Position numbers and translations under genes: made by a program. The notes below the pieces were generated by a model. The model had not been told where the DNA came from. It ran no database searches and saw nothing but the letters and a program-made list of their open reading frames with translations. From Winogradskyella tangerina (GTDB taxonomy: Bacteria; Bacteroidota; Bacteroidia; Flavobacteriales; Flavobacteriaceae), in contig NZ_QERF01000011.1 in NCBI RefSeq assembly GCF_003260205.1, forward strand, positions 124,001 to 188,000: DNA of 64,000 nucleotides, read 5' to 3'. Shown here piece after piece: positions 36,306 to 45,938 of the stretch; position 1 is the stretch's first letter, and each line of letters begins with the position of its first letter.

Positions 36306-37397
36306 TTAACCATATTCTTCTCCAAAATTAGCTTTCACATTTTGGAGGACTTTTTTAATATCCTGTTCTTTACTTTTAGGAAAGATAAGCAAAACTTCGT
36401 CTTTATCAACTATGATGTAGTCTTTTAAGCCATCAACTACTACAATTTTATCTTTTTTAGAGCGAATCATATTACCTGTAGCATTTTCGGCAAGAACTCT
36501 CGAATTAACCACGGCGTTGTCACTGACATCTTTATCTAACTTATCGTATAGACTACCCCAAGTTCCGAGGTCGTTCCAATCGAATGTGGCAGGAATCACA
36601 AAAACATTTTCGCTCTTTTCCATTATGGCATAATCTATGGAAATATTTTCTGCCTTTGCATAATTCACTTTGATAAAATCTTCTTCAGCTTCAGTATTAT
36701 AGGTAGCATAACCGCTTTTAAACAGCTCATAAAGTGCTGGTTGCTTGGTCTCAAAAGCCTTAATAACAGACTTGGCACTCCACATAAAAATCCCAGCATT
36801 CCATAAGAAATTACCTTGGTCTAAGAAAGACTTTGCGGTCTCATAATTTGGTTTTTCTCTAAACTGGTTTACTGATTTTATAGGTTCCGCACTAGTTGAA
36901 GCTGCGTCGTCATACTCAATGTAACCATAACCCGTATTTGGAAATGTTGGTGTAATTCCTAAGGTCATTAAAGCATCGTTAGACTCGCAAAAATCGAAAG
37001 CAGTCTTCACATTATTTGAAAAGGCGGCTTCATCTTCGATCCAATGATCACTCGGTGCTACTATCATTAAAGCATTTTCATTTTCCTTTTGAATCTTTAA
37101 AGCAGCATATAAAATACAAGGTGCTGTATTTCTCATTGCTGGTTCTAAAACCACTTGGCGCTTTGTGACACTTGGTAGTTGTTGAAATACCAAGTCGTTA
37201 TAACGCTCATTGGTAAGAATAAAAATATTTTCTTCAGGAATTAACTGCGCAAGACGATTGAAGGTTTTTTGTATTAGCGTATCGCCAGTACCTAACATAT
37301 CGTGAAATTGCTTCGGGAAATTTTGGGTACTTACTGGCCAAAATCTCGATCCTACACCGCCTGCCATTAATATGGCGTAATAGTTTTTATTTTTCAT
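36306..37397 (-). CDS. manC: Mannose-1-phosphate guanylyltransferase
   Basis: This 363-residue nucleotidyltransferase makes GDP-mannose from mannose-1-phosphate and GTP. The N-terminal loop LMAGGVGSRFWPVS followed by PKQF is diagnostic, and GYGYIEY and FREKP are also typical. It is the short form without a fused phosphomannose isomerase domain. Its start overlaps the stop of the SprT-like gene by 1 nt. The product feeds glycan or lipopolysaccharide synthesis. Confidence 0.93.
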   Translation of the reverse strand: MKNKNYYAILMAGGVGSRFWPVSTQNFPKQFHDMLGTGDTLIQKTFNRLAQLIPEENIFILTNERYNDLVFQQLPSVTKRQVVLEPAMRNTAPCILYAALKIQKENENALMIVAPSDHWIEDEAAFSNNVKTAFDFCESNDALMTLGITPTFPNTGYGYIEYDDAASTSAEPIKSVNQFREKPNYETAKSFLDQGNFLWNAGIFMWSAKSVIKAFETKQPALYELFKSGYATYNTEAEEDFIKVNYAKAENISIDYAIMEKSENVFVIPATFDWNDLGTWGSLYDKLDKDVSDNAVVNSRVLAENATGNMIRSKKDKIVVVDGLKDYIIVDKDEVLLIFPKSKEQDIKKVLQNVKANFGEEYG

Positions 37398-37993
37398 TAA
37401 TCAATTATTTCTACTTCCGCATTGGGGTTAAACAAATATAGTTTCCCAGTTTTAACTTCGAGGCATTCAAAGCGTTTTCTTCGTTTTTGCCCCTTTTTAA
37501 AAATTCTACCATTGTAGAGTTTGAAACTTTGACCCAAAGGTACTTCAAATACAAACGTCTTAGCCGGACCTTCGTCGAATTGCTTCAAAGCTAAGGCGAG
37601 TCGCGTATCTGTATCGCTCGATGCTTTCGGATTTTTAAAGTGATTGGCCAATAGCGGAAGTAATTCAAGAGGAAAAACTTCAGGCCTTAAAAACGGTAAC
37701 ATTAAATGCTGAAAGGTAGTTTTCCACTCCTTACCATGCGGTTTAATGAGCCGACCATATCTACTGAATGCTTCAAAATGGGCGATCTCGTGAATTAAGG
37801 TGATTAAAAATCTATATGGATTTAAATTGGCATTAACCGTAATCTGATGCTTACCGTGGGGCAATTGTCTGTAATCTCCGTGCTTGGTCTTTCGTTCTTT
37901 ATTCACCTTAACTACCAAATGATCTTTAGCTAGTAAGGCTTCAACCTGTGATTGGGCTTCAACAGGAATAAAATCTAATAATTGTACTTGCAT
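37397..37993 (-). CDS. SprT-like metalloprotease family protein
   Basis: This 198-residue protein carries HEIAHFEAF (HExxH) in the context typical of SprT-like proteins, then KPHGKEW with the expected third histidine region, and a basic C-terminal part. Homologues act in DNA-protein crosslink repair in eukaryotes; the bacterial role is not established. A longer frame from 38044 contains the promoter, so ATG 37993 is chosen; a -7 box lies 5 nt before it. Confidence 0.8.
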   Translation of the reverse strand: MQVQLLDFIPVEAQSQVEALLAKDHLVVKVNKERKTKHGDYRQLPHGKHQITVNANLNPYRFLITLIHEIAHFEAFSRYGRLIKPHGKEWKTTFQHLMLPFLRPEVFPLELLPLLANHFKNPKASSDTDTRLALALKQFDEGPAKTFVFEVPLGQSFKLYNGRIFKKGQKRRKRFECLEVKTGKLYLFNPNAEVEIID

Positions 37994-37998
37994 TGGTA

Positions 37999-38006
37999 CA
38001 AAAATA
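37999..38006 (-). promoter_or_regulatory. -7 box of the SprT-like/manC operon
   Basis: The minus strand reads TATTTTTG, an exact TAnnTTTG. Only 5 nt separate it from the ATG ending at 37993, so the mRNA is likely leaderless. Confidence 0.5.
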
Positions 38007-38029
38007 GATGATTTGAAGCTTTCAGAAAT

Positions 38030-38072
38030 AAAAAAATGAGGCACTTTTTAGAAGAAAATTAAAAGTGCCTCA
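38030..38072 (-). terminator. Terminator after the VWA lipoprotein gene
   Basis: TGAGGCACTTTT (38037-38048) and AAAAGTGCCTCA (38061-38072) form 12 perfect pairs; read on the minus strand they are followed by a run of T. Confidence 0.88.
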
Positions 38073-38081
38073 AGCTACATA

Positions 38082-39668
38082 TTAAAGTTTCTCTCTTAGT
38101 AGCGATGCGGTTTCTACCATATTAATAAATTCTTGTCGGTACCCGTTAACATCCTCACCTTGACCTTGTTTTGCTAACGTCCTAATCATTTCATAAGTTG
38201 TATTCCCTTTGAATTTTGAATCTCTTAATAGGAGTCCAAATCCAGAAACAGCCGCAGAAAATTTAAAATTATTTGAAGCTTGGGCTAACTCTAGTCCTTC
38301 ATCTGAAATTGTATGCGTAATTAGAATACTGCGCTCTCCTTTAGGTTTTTTATATCTGAATTTTATGGTAAGCATTTCATCATTTTTTGAAGCTGACGTT
38401 GTTTTTGTCTTTTGGTATTTCAATTTATCATGACTAGCGATTTGCTCTTCAGAATTGGCAGGAATTATTTCATACAATGCTGTAACTGTATGCCCTGCAC
38501 CTAATTCCCCAGCATCCTTTTCGTCGTTATTAAAGTCTTCGTCTTTCATTACTCTATTTTCGTAACCGATGAGACGATAACCTTTCACTTGATTCGGATT
38601 GAATTCGATCTGAATTTTTACATCCTTCGCGATCGTAAACATATTGGCACGCATCTCTGTGGAGAATACTTTCTTAGCCTCTTTTATATTATCAATGTAA
38701 AAGTAATTACCGTTGCCTGCATTACTGATCTGTTCCATCCTTCCGTCTTTGTAATTTCCCATTCCAAATCCACAAATCGTAAGGAATATGTCTTCTTTAC
38801 GCTTTTCTTCAATTAATCTCACCAATTCTGAAGTTGAAGATGTCCCAATATTAAAGTCACCATCTGTGGCCAGGACAACACGGTTATTGCCATTTTCAAT
38901 TAAATGATCTTTGGCAATTTTGTAGGCAAGCTCTATACCTTCTCCGCCTGCTGTTGAGCCACCAGATTCTATTCTATCTAAAGCATTAATTATGGTGGCT
39001 TTCTCTGAAGCTTTTGTTGAAGGCAGTACCAAACCAGCCGCACCAGCATAGGCTACAATAGCCACTCTGTCGGCGTCCTTAAGTTCATTAAGGAGTAATT
39101 TAAAACTCTTTTTAAGAAGAGGTAGCTTATTACTAGAGCTCATAGAACCGGAAGCATCTACTAAAAACACCAAATTACTAGGCTTTAAGTCTTCGTAGTC
39201 TAAAGATTTACCCTGAATACCAATATGAACCAATTTATGTTCCGTATTCCAAGGGCAATTAGACACTTCATTTGTGAACGAAAACGGGTGTTCTCCTTCA
39301 GGTTGAGGATAATCATAATTAAAATAATTGATCATCTCTTCAATTCGAATGGCGTCTTTAGGAGGTAATTCGTTGTGATTTAAAAAACGTCTTAAATTGG
39401 TGTACGAAGCGTTGTCAACATCTATAGAAAAAGTAGAAAGAGGATTTTGCATAACCGTCTGAAATGAATTTTCATAAATACGATCATATTCTTCCGTATT
39501 GTGTTCGGTATAATGATCTTCTAAAGCCGCTTCTGAGACTTCAATATCGTCATAACTGTAATTGAATTTTTCGTGCTTGCTCGACTGTACATCACATGCA
39601 TTACTCATTAATAAGATTGCGCCTACTATCAAGAAATTAGTTATTACTTTAAATGGTATTGCCTTCAT
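38082..39668 (-). CDS. VWA domain lipoprotein (YfbK-like)
   Basis: This 528-residue protein has a lipoprotein signal with C25 (MSNAC), a linker, the N-terminal segment NPLSTFSIDVDNASYTN (typical of YfbK-like proteins), a von Willebrand A domain (about 165-345) with the MIDAS motif DASGS, and a C-terminal DUF3520-type region. It should bind a protein partner through a metal ion at the envelope. It is divergent from a two-gene operon of unknown proteins and ends at a strong terminator. Confidence 0.85.
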   Translation of the reverse strand: MKAIPFKVITNFLIVGAILLMSNACDVQSSKHEKFNYSYDDIEVSEAALEDHYTEHNTEEYDRIYENSFQTVMQNPLSTFSIDVDNASYTNLRRFLNHNELPPKDAIRIEEMINYFNYDYPQPEGEHPFSFTNEVSNCPWNTEHKLVHIGIQGKSLDYEDLKPSNLVFLVDASGSMSSSNKLPLLKKSFKLLLNELKDADRVAIVAYAGAAGLVLPSTKASEKATIINALDRIESGGSTAGGEGIELAYKIAKDHLIENGNNRVVLATDGDFNIGTSSTSELVRLIEEKRKEDIFLTICGFGMGNYKDGRMEQISNAGNGNYFYIDNIKEAKKVFSTEMRANMFTIAKDVKIQIEFNPNQVKGYRLIGYENRVMKDEDFNNDEKDAGELGAGHTVTALYEIIPANSEEQIASHDKLKYQKTKTTSASKNDEMLTIKFRYKKPKGERSILITHTISDEGLELAQASNNFKFSAAVSGFGLLLRDSKFKGNTTYEMIRTLAKQGQGEDVNGYRQEFINMVETASLLREKL

Positions 39669-39696
39669 AATTTTATATTTTTAAACGTTATTAAAG

Positions 39697-39704
39697 CAAA
39701 CATA
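39697..39704 (-). promoter_or_regulatory. -7 box of the VWA lipoprotein gene
   Basis: The minus strand reads TATGTTTG, an exact TAnnTTTG, 28 nt before the ATG. A TTGACA-like segment lies upstream but with a spacer of about 25 nt, longer than usual. Confidence 0.45.
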
Positions 39705-39801
39705 TCGATCACTTTAATAAGGTTTTTGTCAATCGTTTGTAAAACACTTGCAAATGATTTACAACAGTTACACAACTGATTTTTAATACTTTAAATTAAT
39801 T

Positions 39802-40698
39802 TTGACTACAGAAGAACAACATATTTTCTCAAAGCTGAAATTGGCCATTGCAGCCAAATTTTTGGAAAATAATAGTGCTTCTGAACGGATTGAAGATTGG
39901 AAAGGTGAAGAAATCATTTCATTTCAGGAAGATCTATTCGATAATGTAAAAGCGAGGGTAAGCGAAAAATGGTTCTATACCTACATGAAGAACAATGCTG
40001 AAAAGCTTCCGAGAATTGATATGCTCAATTTATTGTGTACCTATGTAGGTTACCAAAATTGGAACGATTTTAAATCTCAACATCAAACTCCTCCAACTTC
40101 AAAAAAGAAAAAAGTATTAAGTAAATATTTATGGTTGTTGCTGTTAATACCTGGCATTTTGCTGGCATTTTCGATGATTACTACTAAGAATAATTATGAG
40201 TTTTGCTTTTTTGATTCAATAAAAAATGAGCCTATTAAAGATGTGATATTGAACATTAAGATTTTAAAAACTAACGAGTCACCGATTCATGAAGTTTCGG
40301 ATTCATTGGGTTGTTTTAAATTTAGTTCGTCTGAAAAAGAATTGCGTTTTATTGTTGAATCGCCCTACTATAAAACAGATACAATTGTTAGACAATTTAA
40401 TTCAAACGAAAATAGGATTATTAAACTCGAAGCTGATGATTATGCCTTAATGCTTAATTATTATGTCAATAAAAATATAACGGCATGGAAAGAACATCGT
40501 GAAAAACTGAGTGAAATATTCAGTGACGATGCTATAATTTATCAGCTTTATAAACAGAGTAATACGGTGGAGATCTATACGAAGCAAGAGTTTATTCAGA
40601 AGTTAACTATCCCAACCAGAAGTTTGCGCGGGATGGAAATTTTAGAGAAAGTTGTTGTTGACGGAAAAATAACTAAACTGAAATTCACCATTAAATAA
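39802..40698 (+). CDS. Single-pass membrane protein of unknown function
   Basis: This 298-residue protein has a helical cytosolic part (1-105), one membrane helix (about 111-127, LWLLLLIPGILLAFSMI) and a C-terminal outer part, whose first portion (about 135-210) looks like a small beta domain of the carboxypeptidase regulatory kind. The initiator is TTG at 39802; the next in-frame ATG is 60 codons further on. The next gene starts 2 nt after its stop. I do not recognise the family. Confidence 0.6.
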   Translation: MTTEEQHIFSKLKLAIAAKFLENNSASERIEDWKGEEIISFQEDLFDNVKARVSEKWFYTYMKNNAEKLPRIDMLNLLCTYVGYQNWNDFKSQHQTPPTSKKKKVLSKYLWLLLLIPGILLAFSMITTKNNYEFCFFDSIKNEPIKDVILNIKILKTNESPIHEVSDSLGCFKFSSSEKELRFIVESPYYKTDTIVRQFNSNENRIIKLEADDYALMLNYYVNKNITAWKEHREKLSEIFSDDAIIYQLYKQSNTVEIYTKQEFIQKLTIPTRSLRGMEILEKVVVDGKITKLKFTIK

Positions 40699-40699
40699 A

Positions 40700-41212
40700 A
40701 TGGAAATAAGACTTAAACATATTGTACTTTTTTCGATAAGCTTGTTGTTTGCAGCTTGTGCTATGGAATCGAATAAGGTGAATACATCTGAAAGTGATTA
40801 TAAGTATGTAGACATTGAAGAATCGGCTGCCACTGAAGCAGATGATTACGGTTCAAATATTTCTGGTGATCAGGCACTGATTAATGAAAAATTACAAGAC
40901 TTTTATGATTTATTAGCGCTTCAGAATAAACATCCAGAATTTACCAAAGAGGTTATTGAGCAACTCAGAAATTACACTTCAAATTCTATTGAAGAGTTCA
41001 GTTCAGAAAATGCATTTGTGATTAAAAATATTAGCCAGTTGGGCCAAGCTGAAGTATTAAACGATAGTGTGAAAAAACTAAAATTAGTCTACGACAAAAT
41101 TAGCGAAAATGTAAAGGTTACAGACACCATCTATGCGCTAATAACGAGTAAAACTATAGTCATTGATGGCGAATCTTTCAAGTCTAATAAAATTCAATTT
41201 TCAAAAAACTGA
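40700..41212 (+). CDS. Small lipoprotein of unknown function
   Basis: This 170-residue protein has a lipoprotein signal (LLFAAC, C20), an acidic linker (residues 27-55) and a helical body (about 58-140). It is translationally close to the membrane protein gene upstream (stop and ATG separated by 1 nt), so they likely act together. No domain is recognised. The following minus-strand gene converges 13 bp away without a clear terminator. Confidence 0.65.
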   Translation: MEIRLKHIVLFSISLLFAACAMESNKVNTSESDYKYVDIEESAATEADDYGSNISGDQALINEKLQDFYDLLALQNKHPEFTKEVIEQLRNYTSNSIEEFSSENAFVIKNISQLGQAEVLNDSVKKLKLVYDKISENVKVTDTIYALITSKTIVIDGESFKSNKIQFSKN

Positions 41213-41224
41213 TCCGAAAAAAGG

Positions 41225-44200
41225 CTAGTTATTTACCACGATCATTTCAGCAGTGTCATTGATCTTCAAAAGGTAAAGACCTGTGGCTGTACCATCAAAT
41301 TTCAATACAGTTGTGTTATTAGATTCGTTGAAAGTTCTATCGGCAAGATCTATTCTTCTTCCGCTAATATCATAGACTTCAATAGTTTCTATTCCGTTGG
41401 TATTACTTATGAAAATTTCTCTATCCGTCGTAGGATTTGGGTAAATACTCATAGGAACTTCTAAATCGTCTATACTTAAGGCTCCATTAAAATAAGGCAC
41501 TGCAAAATCGAAAGTATCCTCAGCAACTGCTTGTCCAATAAACCTTCCTGGAATATCGTCTGCAGGTGGATGAATACCACCCCAGATTCTACTTAAACTT
41601 GTCTGGTCGGAGGCATCTCTGTACGTTGCCCATTGTAAGATAACATCGACTGAAGGCCCTTCTTCGAAAACTAAGAATTCATTAGCCTTAGCTTTAAACT
41701 CGCCAACGCCGCCTGGGAAAAATGGACTTCCCGTCATCATGGTCATCAACTCGGCAGCAGTCCTAGAATAAGTTGAATGTCCCGATACAAAACCTGCAAA
41801 AGGTGGTGTAACGAATGTTGGTCTTTGATAAGGATACCAGTCTTCGGCTAAGATCCAGCCCACACCTGCCTGATCAGTTTCGGTATCATCAATAAAATCG
41901 TGACCACGCCATGTGTATAGTTTAATCTTTCCAACATGCTGGTTTGCGAACCCGGCTAATGGATCGCCAGCTTCCACGACTTCAATGTAATTATCGATTA
42001 GTGGAATACCACCCACATTATAATTCGATAAGCTATTGTCCGTACTTTGACCAAGTTCAGCCATTGCTCTAATAGCCGAAATAGGTCTGATATAGTCATA
42101 CCAACCTTTAACGCTCCAAGCAGATATCGCAGCATCGTGCATTCCGCCTCCGAGAATAAAGTAGGCTTTTACATCCCATTCTAGCGGATCTAAGATTTCG
42201 CCAACACCTTCAAAGCGTTTTTCGAATAATGGATGATCATTAACATAATTCAGAATAGTAAACCAGTGCCCTGGTGGTGTTTCAGAATCAGGACCATCTG
42301 CCCAAAATTCAGCAAGAACTCTTGCATAATCACCTCTAGGCACCATATTTGGTGGATAAGGATTACCAGTTACAGGATTAAGGTTATGACCATTACTATT
42401 TGCTCCACCTTCAAAGAAATCATAAAAACTAGGATAATCAGAGTAATTTGTTGGGAACGTGCTAAGGTCTACATTACCTATCGAAGCCGGAGATATATCC
42501 CACATAACGCCATCCGTTTGGTCTAAATGAGATTGCCATACAGAAACCATCGTAAAGCCCCATTTGTAATTATCACTATCCGTATTGTCTTCAGTTAAAC
42601 TGATATATGGTGGTGCTGAAGGGTCATGATAAACATTATAATCATTACCGTCTCTTTGATACGTTACTTTATCTTCCTCCTTTAATGCGAAACCATTAAC
42701 ATTGCCCCATTCCGGGCTTAAAAACTCTGGTATGCTACCACCAACAACATTACCGGCCTGATCAATAAAGGTATCAAATCCCAGAGGTTGCCAACGGTTT
42801 GGATCTTCAATTGGCAGGTTGAAATTTGAATCTAATGAATAAGCTGAATTAGCAGGTTCGTAATAGGCATTGTCATAATCAGTTGCTTCTCTCGAACCAT
42901 CTTGTAAACCATAATCGATCATCGTCTGAGCTACATAATTTCCTAAAGCTGCCGCATCTCCATCTTCGTACATTAATGAGGTAATACTTGTATCATAACC
43001 TAGTTTATCCATCAATAAGTTGAATCTTGCTTGTGATTCATCTACACCAGGTGAGTTTTGAAAACGATGCGTAAGCAAACGGTACATGGCATAGCTTATG
43101 GCCTTTTCTTGTGAAGCTACGATATCTTCATTTGGTGTAAAGTCTTCTAATGAACTTGAAAAACCGTGCACCGTTTTACCCATGATGTATGGCGAGGCAA
43201 TGGCATCATAGATGGCCCAGACATCGTACATAGCTACACTTGAATGAAAGAGGTTTCTTGCATGAACGGTTGGCCTTGCAAAATCATTCCTGATAGCTTC
43301 TAGCAGAGCATCATTCCAGAGTCTGGCTATTGAAATATTATCTGGCAGATTATCGATACCTAGCGCAACATCTATAGATACTTCTAGACTAGAACAGACA
43401 TCATCAGATTCGGTAATTGCAACTCTTCCTGATTCCTCGAGATGCCATCTTACTGTAATTGTATTTGTATCGTCACCGTCAATAATTTCACCTCCAGTCA
43501 CTTGCCAATTGGCCGTAGAACCCGGTGCGAGATTATAGCTATAAACTTCAGTTCTTAAAAAGGAAGACGTTGTATTACCAATTATATTTTGAGATGGAAG
43601 GTATGTACAAGAACCATCATCTAAAGTTGCTTCCGGATTGTAATTACATGAATTAGGATCAGTACAACCATAAATCTTTTGGCTTGGTTCAATGCTCAAT
43701 ACTTCTAATGAACTACCTTCAGTTAATTTAATAGTAGCATTTGACGCAATATTATTATAATTTTCCACCAATCCAGAGGGCCATTCAACTTGAAGTGTTT
43801 GAATATTGGTAGCATCATCTAATCCGAAGTGGAGTCCTTGTAAACTCTGACTTAGAAATCCAACACCAGAATAATATCTTTTAAGCGTTCCGTTAACAGT
43901 GGTGATGGTCACGGTGGTTCCTATGGCATCTCTGTTGGATGTAGTTCCTTCTAGCTGTATTTTTAACCAGTTCGAAGTTGTAACCGTATCGTCGAAATTC
44001 AAAAGTTTATTCTCATAAAACAATACTCCACCGTCACCATTGGTTACAAAAATATCTAAGTCGCCGTCGTTGTCGTAATCAAAATCCAAGGCTTCTACAC
44101 TTTCGGTATTTTCATTAAGCATTAGTTCTGAAGAGGCATCTTCAAACATGGGCTGACCTTGACTATGCAAATTTCGGTAATAGACATTTTGTTCTGGGCC

Positions 44201-45262
44201 TCTGCCTTCAAACTCATAACCATTAACAACAAATAGATCTTCGTCCCCATCAAGATCAAAGTCGGCAAATCTCGTTCCCCATGACCAACCTGTCGGACTC
44301 AATCCAAAATTTCCTGAGTTTTCAACATACTGATTAGATCCATTATTTTCTAAGAGTGAATTCTCATCGATTCCTGTAATAAAAAAGTCAAAGTCGCCGT
44401 CCAAATCAAAATCACTGATGGCAATACCCATATCATCAATTTGGTTGTCCATACCATAAATAGCGGCCTCTTCATCGAAAACAACTCCAAATTGATTGAT
44501 ATAGAGATAATTGGGTTCTTCAAGATCGTTGGTAACGATCAAGTCCATTCGATTATCGTCGTTTATATCAAATGGAAATGGTGTATAACTCAACTTAGAT
44601 TCAATATTTTCACGCATACCAACTTGTGAAGTAACATCTGTAAACGTGAACCCACCATTATTTCGATAAATAGTGTTCGTATTACAGCCACTCCAATCTG
44701 TGATATAAATATCTAGAAAACCGTCATTGTTATAATCAAACCACGTGGCGCCCATATTAGTACAGCCATTTGTCGTCCCAAAACCTGTAGCTACAGTTAC
44801 ATTTGCAAATGTGCCATTCCCCAGATTTCTCCAAAGTTGTACCTTTTGTGAATAGGTTAGAAACAGATCTGGAAAACCGTCATTGTTATAATCACCCCAA
44901 GACGCACTAAATCTAAATCCTTGTTGTGCGAAGGTAAACTGCACATTCTCTTCGGCTGTAAGTAGATTTACAAATCCTGCAGCCTCAGTAACATCGGTGT
45001 ACGAACCATCGTTGTTATTTCTGTATAGTCTACTAAAGCTGGTATAGTCTTCTTCATCCTCAACAGCATGAGCTACCACAAATATGTCTAAATCGTTATC
45101 ATTATCATAATCCGCTACTGCCACACCATTATTGTTCGCAAGGTCACCTAATCCAGCAATATCTTCGATGCGTTCGAAGGTTTGTCCGTAACTAAATGAA
45201 GTAAATAATAATACGAATTGAAAACAGAGAAGGAATTTGTGATAGAATAATTTTTCTAGCAT
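41225..45262 (-). CDS. T9SS-secreted FG-GAP/ASPIC-vanadium haloperoxidase-like fusion
   Basis: This 1345-residue protein has a signal peptide (about 1-26), FG-GAP/VCBS-type repeats with many DYDNDNDLD calcium loops (about 35-430), a UnbV/ASPIC-type domain (about 445-515), a cysteine-bearing linker with DPNSCNYNPEA, and a large helical domain (about 640-1265) like vanadium haloperoxidases of the PAP2 fold. Vanadate-site motifs are S1160-GHS and R1225-IWGGIH1231-PP. The end is a type A T9SS sorting domain (YPNPTTD, GLYLLKI). Halide oxidation or phosphatase activity is possible; the substrate is not known. Confidence 0.82.
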   Translation of the reverse strand: MLEKLFYHKFLLCFQFVLLFTSFSYGQTFERIEDIAGLGDLANNNGVAVADYDNDNDLDIFVVAHAVEDEEDYTSFSRLYRNNNDGSYTDVTEAAGFVNLLTAEENVQFTFAQQGFRFSASWGDYNNDGFPDLFLTYSQKVQLWRNLGNGTFANVTVATGFGTTNGCTNMGATWFDYNNDGFLDIYITDWSGCNTNTIYRNNGGFTFTDVTSQVGMRENIESKLSYTPFPFDINDDNRMDLIVTNDLEEPNYLYINQFGVVFDEEAAIYGMDNQIDDMGIAISDFDLDGDFDFFITGIDENSLLENNGSNQYVENSGNFGLSPTGWSWGTRFADFDLDGDEDLFVVNGYEFEGRGPEQNVYYRNLHSQGQPMFEDASSELMLNENTESVEALDFDYDNDGDLDIFVTNGDGGVLFYENKLLNFDDTVTTSNWLKIQLEGTTSNRDAIGTTVTITTVNGTLKRYYSGVGFLSQSLQGLHFGLDDATNIQTLQVEWPSGLVENYNNIASNATIKLTEGSSLEVLSIEPSQKIYGCTDPNSCNYNPEATLDDGSCTYLPSQNIIGNTTSSFLRTEVYSYNLAPGSTANWQVTGGEIIDGDDTNTITVRWHLEESGRVAITESDDVCSSLEVSIDVALGIDNLPDNISIARLWNDALLEAIRNDFARPTVHARNLFHSSVAMYDVWAIYDAIASPYIMGKTVHGFSSSLEDFTPNEDIVASQEKAISYAMYRLLTHRFQNSPGVDESQARFNLLMDKLGYDTSITSLMYEDGDAAALGNYVAQTMIDYGLQDGSREATDYDNAYYEPANSAYSLDSNFNLPIEDPNRWQPLGFDTFIDQAGNVVGGSIPEFLSPEWGNVNGFALKEEDKVTYQRDGNDYNVYHDPSAPPYISLTEDNTDSDNYKWGFTMVSVWQSHLDQTDGVMWDISPASIGNVDLSTFPTNYSDYPSFYDFFEGGANSNGHNLNPVTGNPYPPNMVPRGDYARVLAEFWADGPDSETPPGHWFTILNYVNDHPLFEKRFEGVGEILDPLEWDVKAYFILGGGMHDAAISAWSVKGWYDYIRPISAIRAMAELGQSTDNSLSNYNVGGIPLIDNYIEVVEAGDPLAGFANQHVGKIKLYTWRGHDFIDDTETDQAGVGWILAEDWYPYQRPTFVTPPFAGFVSGHSTYSRTAAELMTMMTGSPFFPGGVGEFKAKANEFLVFEEGPSVDVILQWATYRDASDQTSLSRIWGGIHPPADDIPGRFIGQAVAEDTFDFAVPYFNGALSIDDLEVPMSIYPNPTTDREIFISNTNGIETIEVYDISGRRIDLADRTFNESNNTTVLKFDGTATGLYLLKINDTAEMIVVNN

Positions 45263-45299
45263 AGACCCAATTTTTTTTATAAATATAAAAATTACCTCC

Positions 45300-45938
45300 T
45301 TAATCTAATAATTCCCTCAGTTTAATCATGCTATCAAAGGTCTTAGTCGAATTTTTACGCAGCTCATCCTTGTAATCGTGTGCTGTAAACCCGTAAACAT
45401 CAAAACCACCATTAAGAGCTGCCTGAACACCGATAGGACTATCTTCAATTACTAAGCAGTCTTTTACTTCAAATACCATAGTCTTAGCCGCCCAAAGAAA
45501 TACAGCCGGATCGGGTTTCCACTTCTGAATGGTATAACAACTAAAAATGTTGCCTTCAAAATAAGGAAGCAAACCTGTGAGCTGTAAATTCAGACGTATT
45601 TTACTTTCTGGTCCGCTGGAAGCAACACAATATGAAATTTTTAACCCATCTAGGAGTTCTTTTATCCCTTCAATAGGTTTAATATGTGCTTTGAATTTTT
45701 CGGTAGACCGATGTCTATACTGTGCTTCAAGGTCTGAAGGCACTGCCCTACCAATCAATGCTGAAATTTGATCTGCGCAATTCTTAAATGAATTGCCCTT
45801 AAAATTTTGGTAAGCGTAGTCTAAATCTATATCTGCTCCGAGCTCATTGGCTAAATCTACCATTACCTGATTGCTAAGTGGCTCGCTATCAACAAGAACG
45901 CCATCACAATCAAAGATGATACACTTATATCTCGCCAT
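45300..45938 (-). CDS. HAD family hydrolase (beta-phosphoglucomutase-like)
   Basis: This 212-residue protein has HAD motif I at D10/D12 (FDCDGVLVDSEPLS), a helical cap (about 18-80), motif II in VASSGP, the lysine in KWKPDP and motif IV VIEDSPIGVQAA. The type 1 cap groups it with phosphoglucomutases and sugar phosphate phosphatases. The order is M28 peptidase, SDR, HAD, with an overlap between the first two genes and no gap between the last two, so the three form an operon. Confidence 0.9.
   Translation of the reverse strand: MARYKCIIFDCDGVLVDSEPLSNQVMVDLANELGADIDLDYAYQNFKGNSFKNCADQISALIGRAVPSDLEAQYRHRSTEKFKAHIKPIEGIKELLDGLKISYCVASSGPESKIRLNLQLTGLLPYFEGNIFSCYTIQKWKPDPAVFLWAAKTMVFEVKDCLVIEDSPIGVQAALNGGFDVYGFTAHDYKDELRKNSTKTFDSMIKLRELLD

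Noticed and set aside
39797-39804. TAATTTTG as a -7 box for the gene at 39802
   Set aside because: It overlaps the TTG start itself and has no TTG at the proper -33 distance; a transcript from it would lack the start codon.
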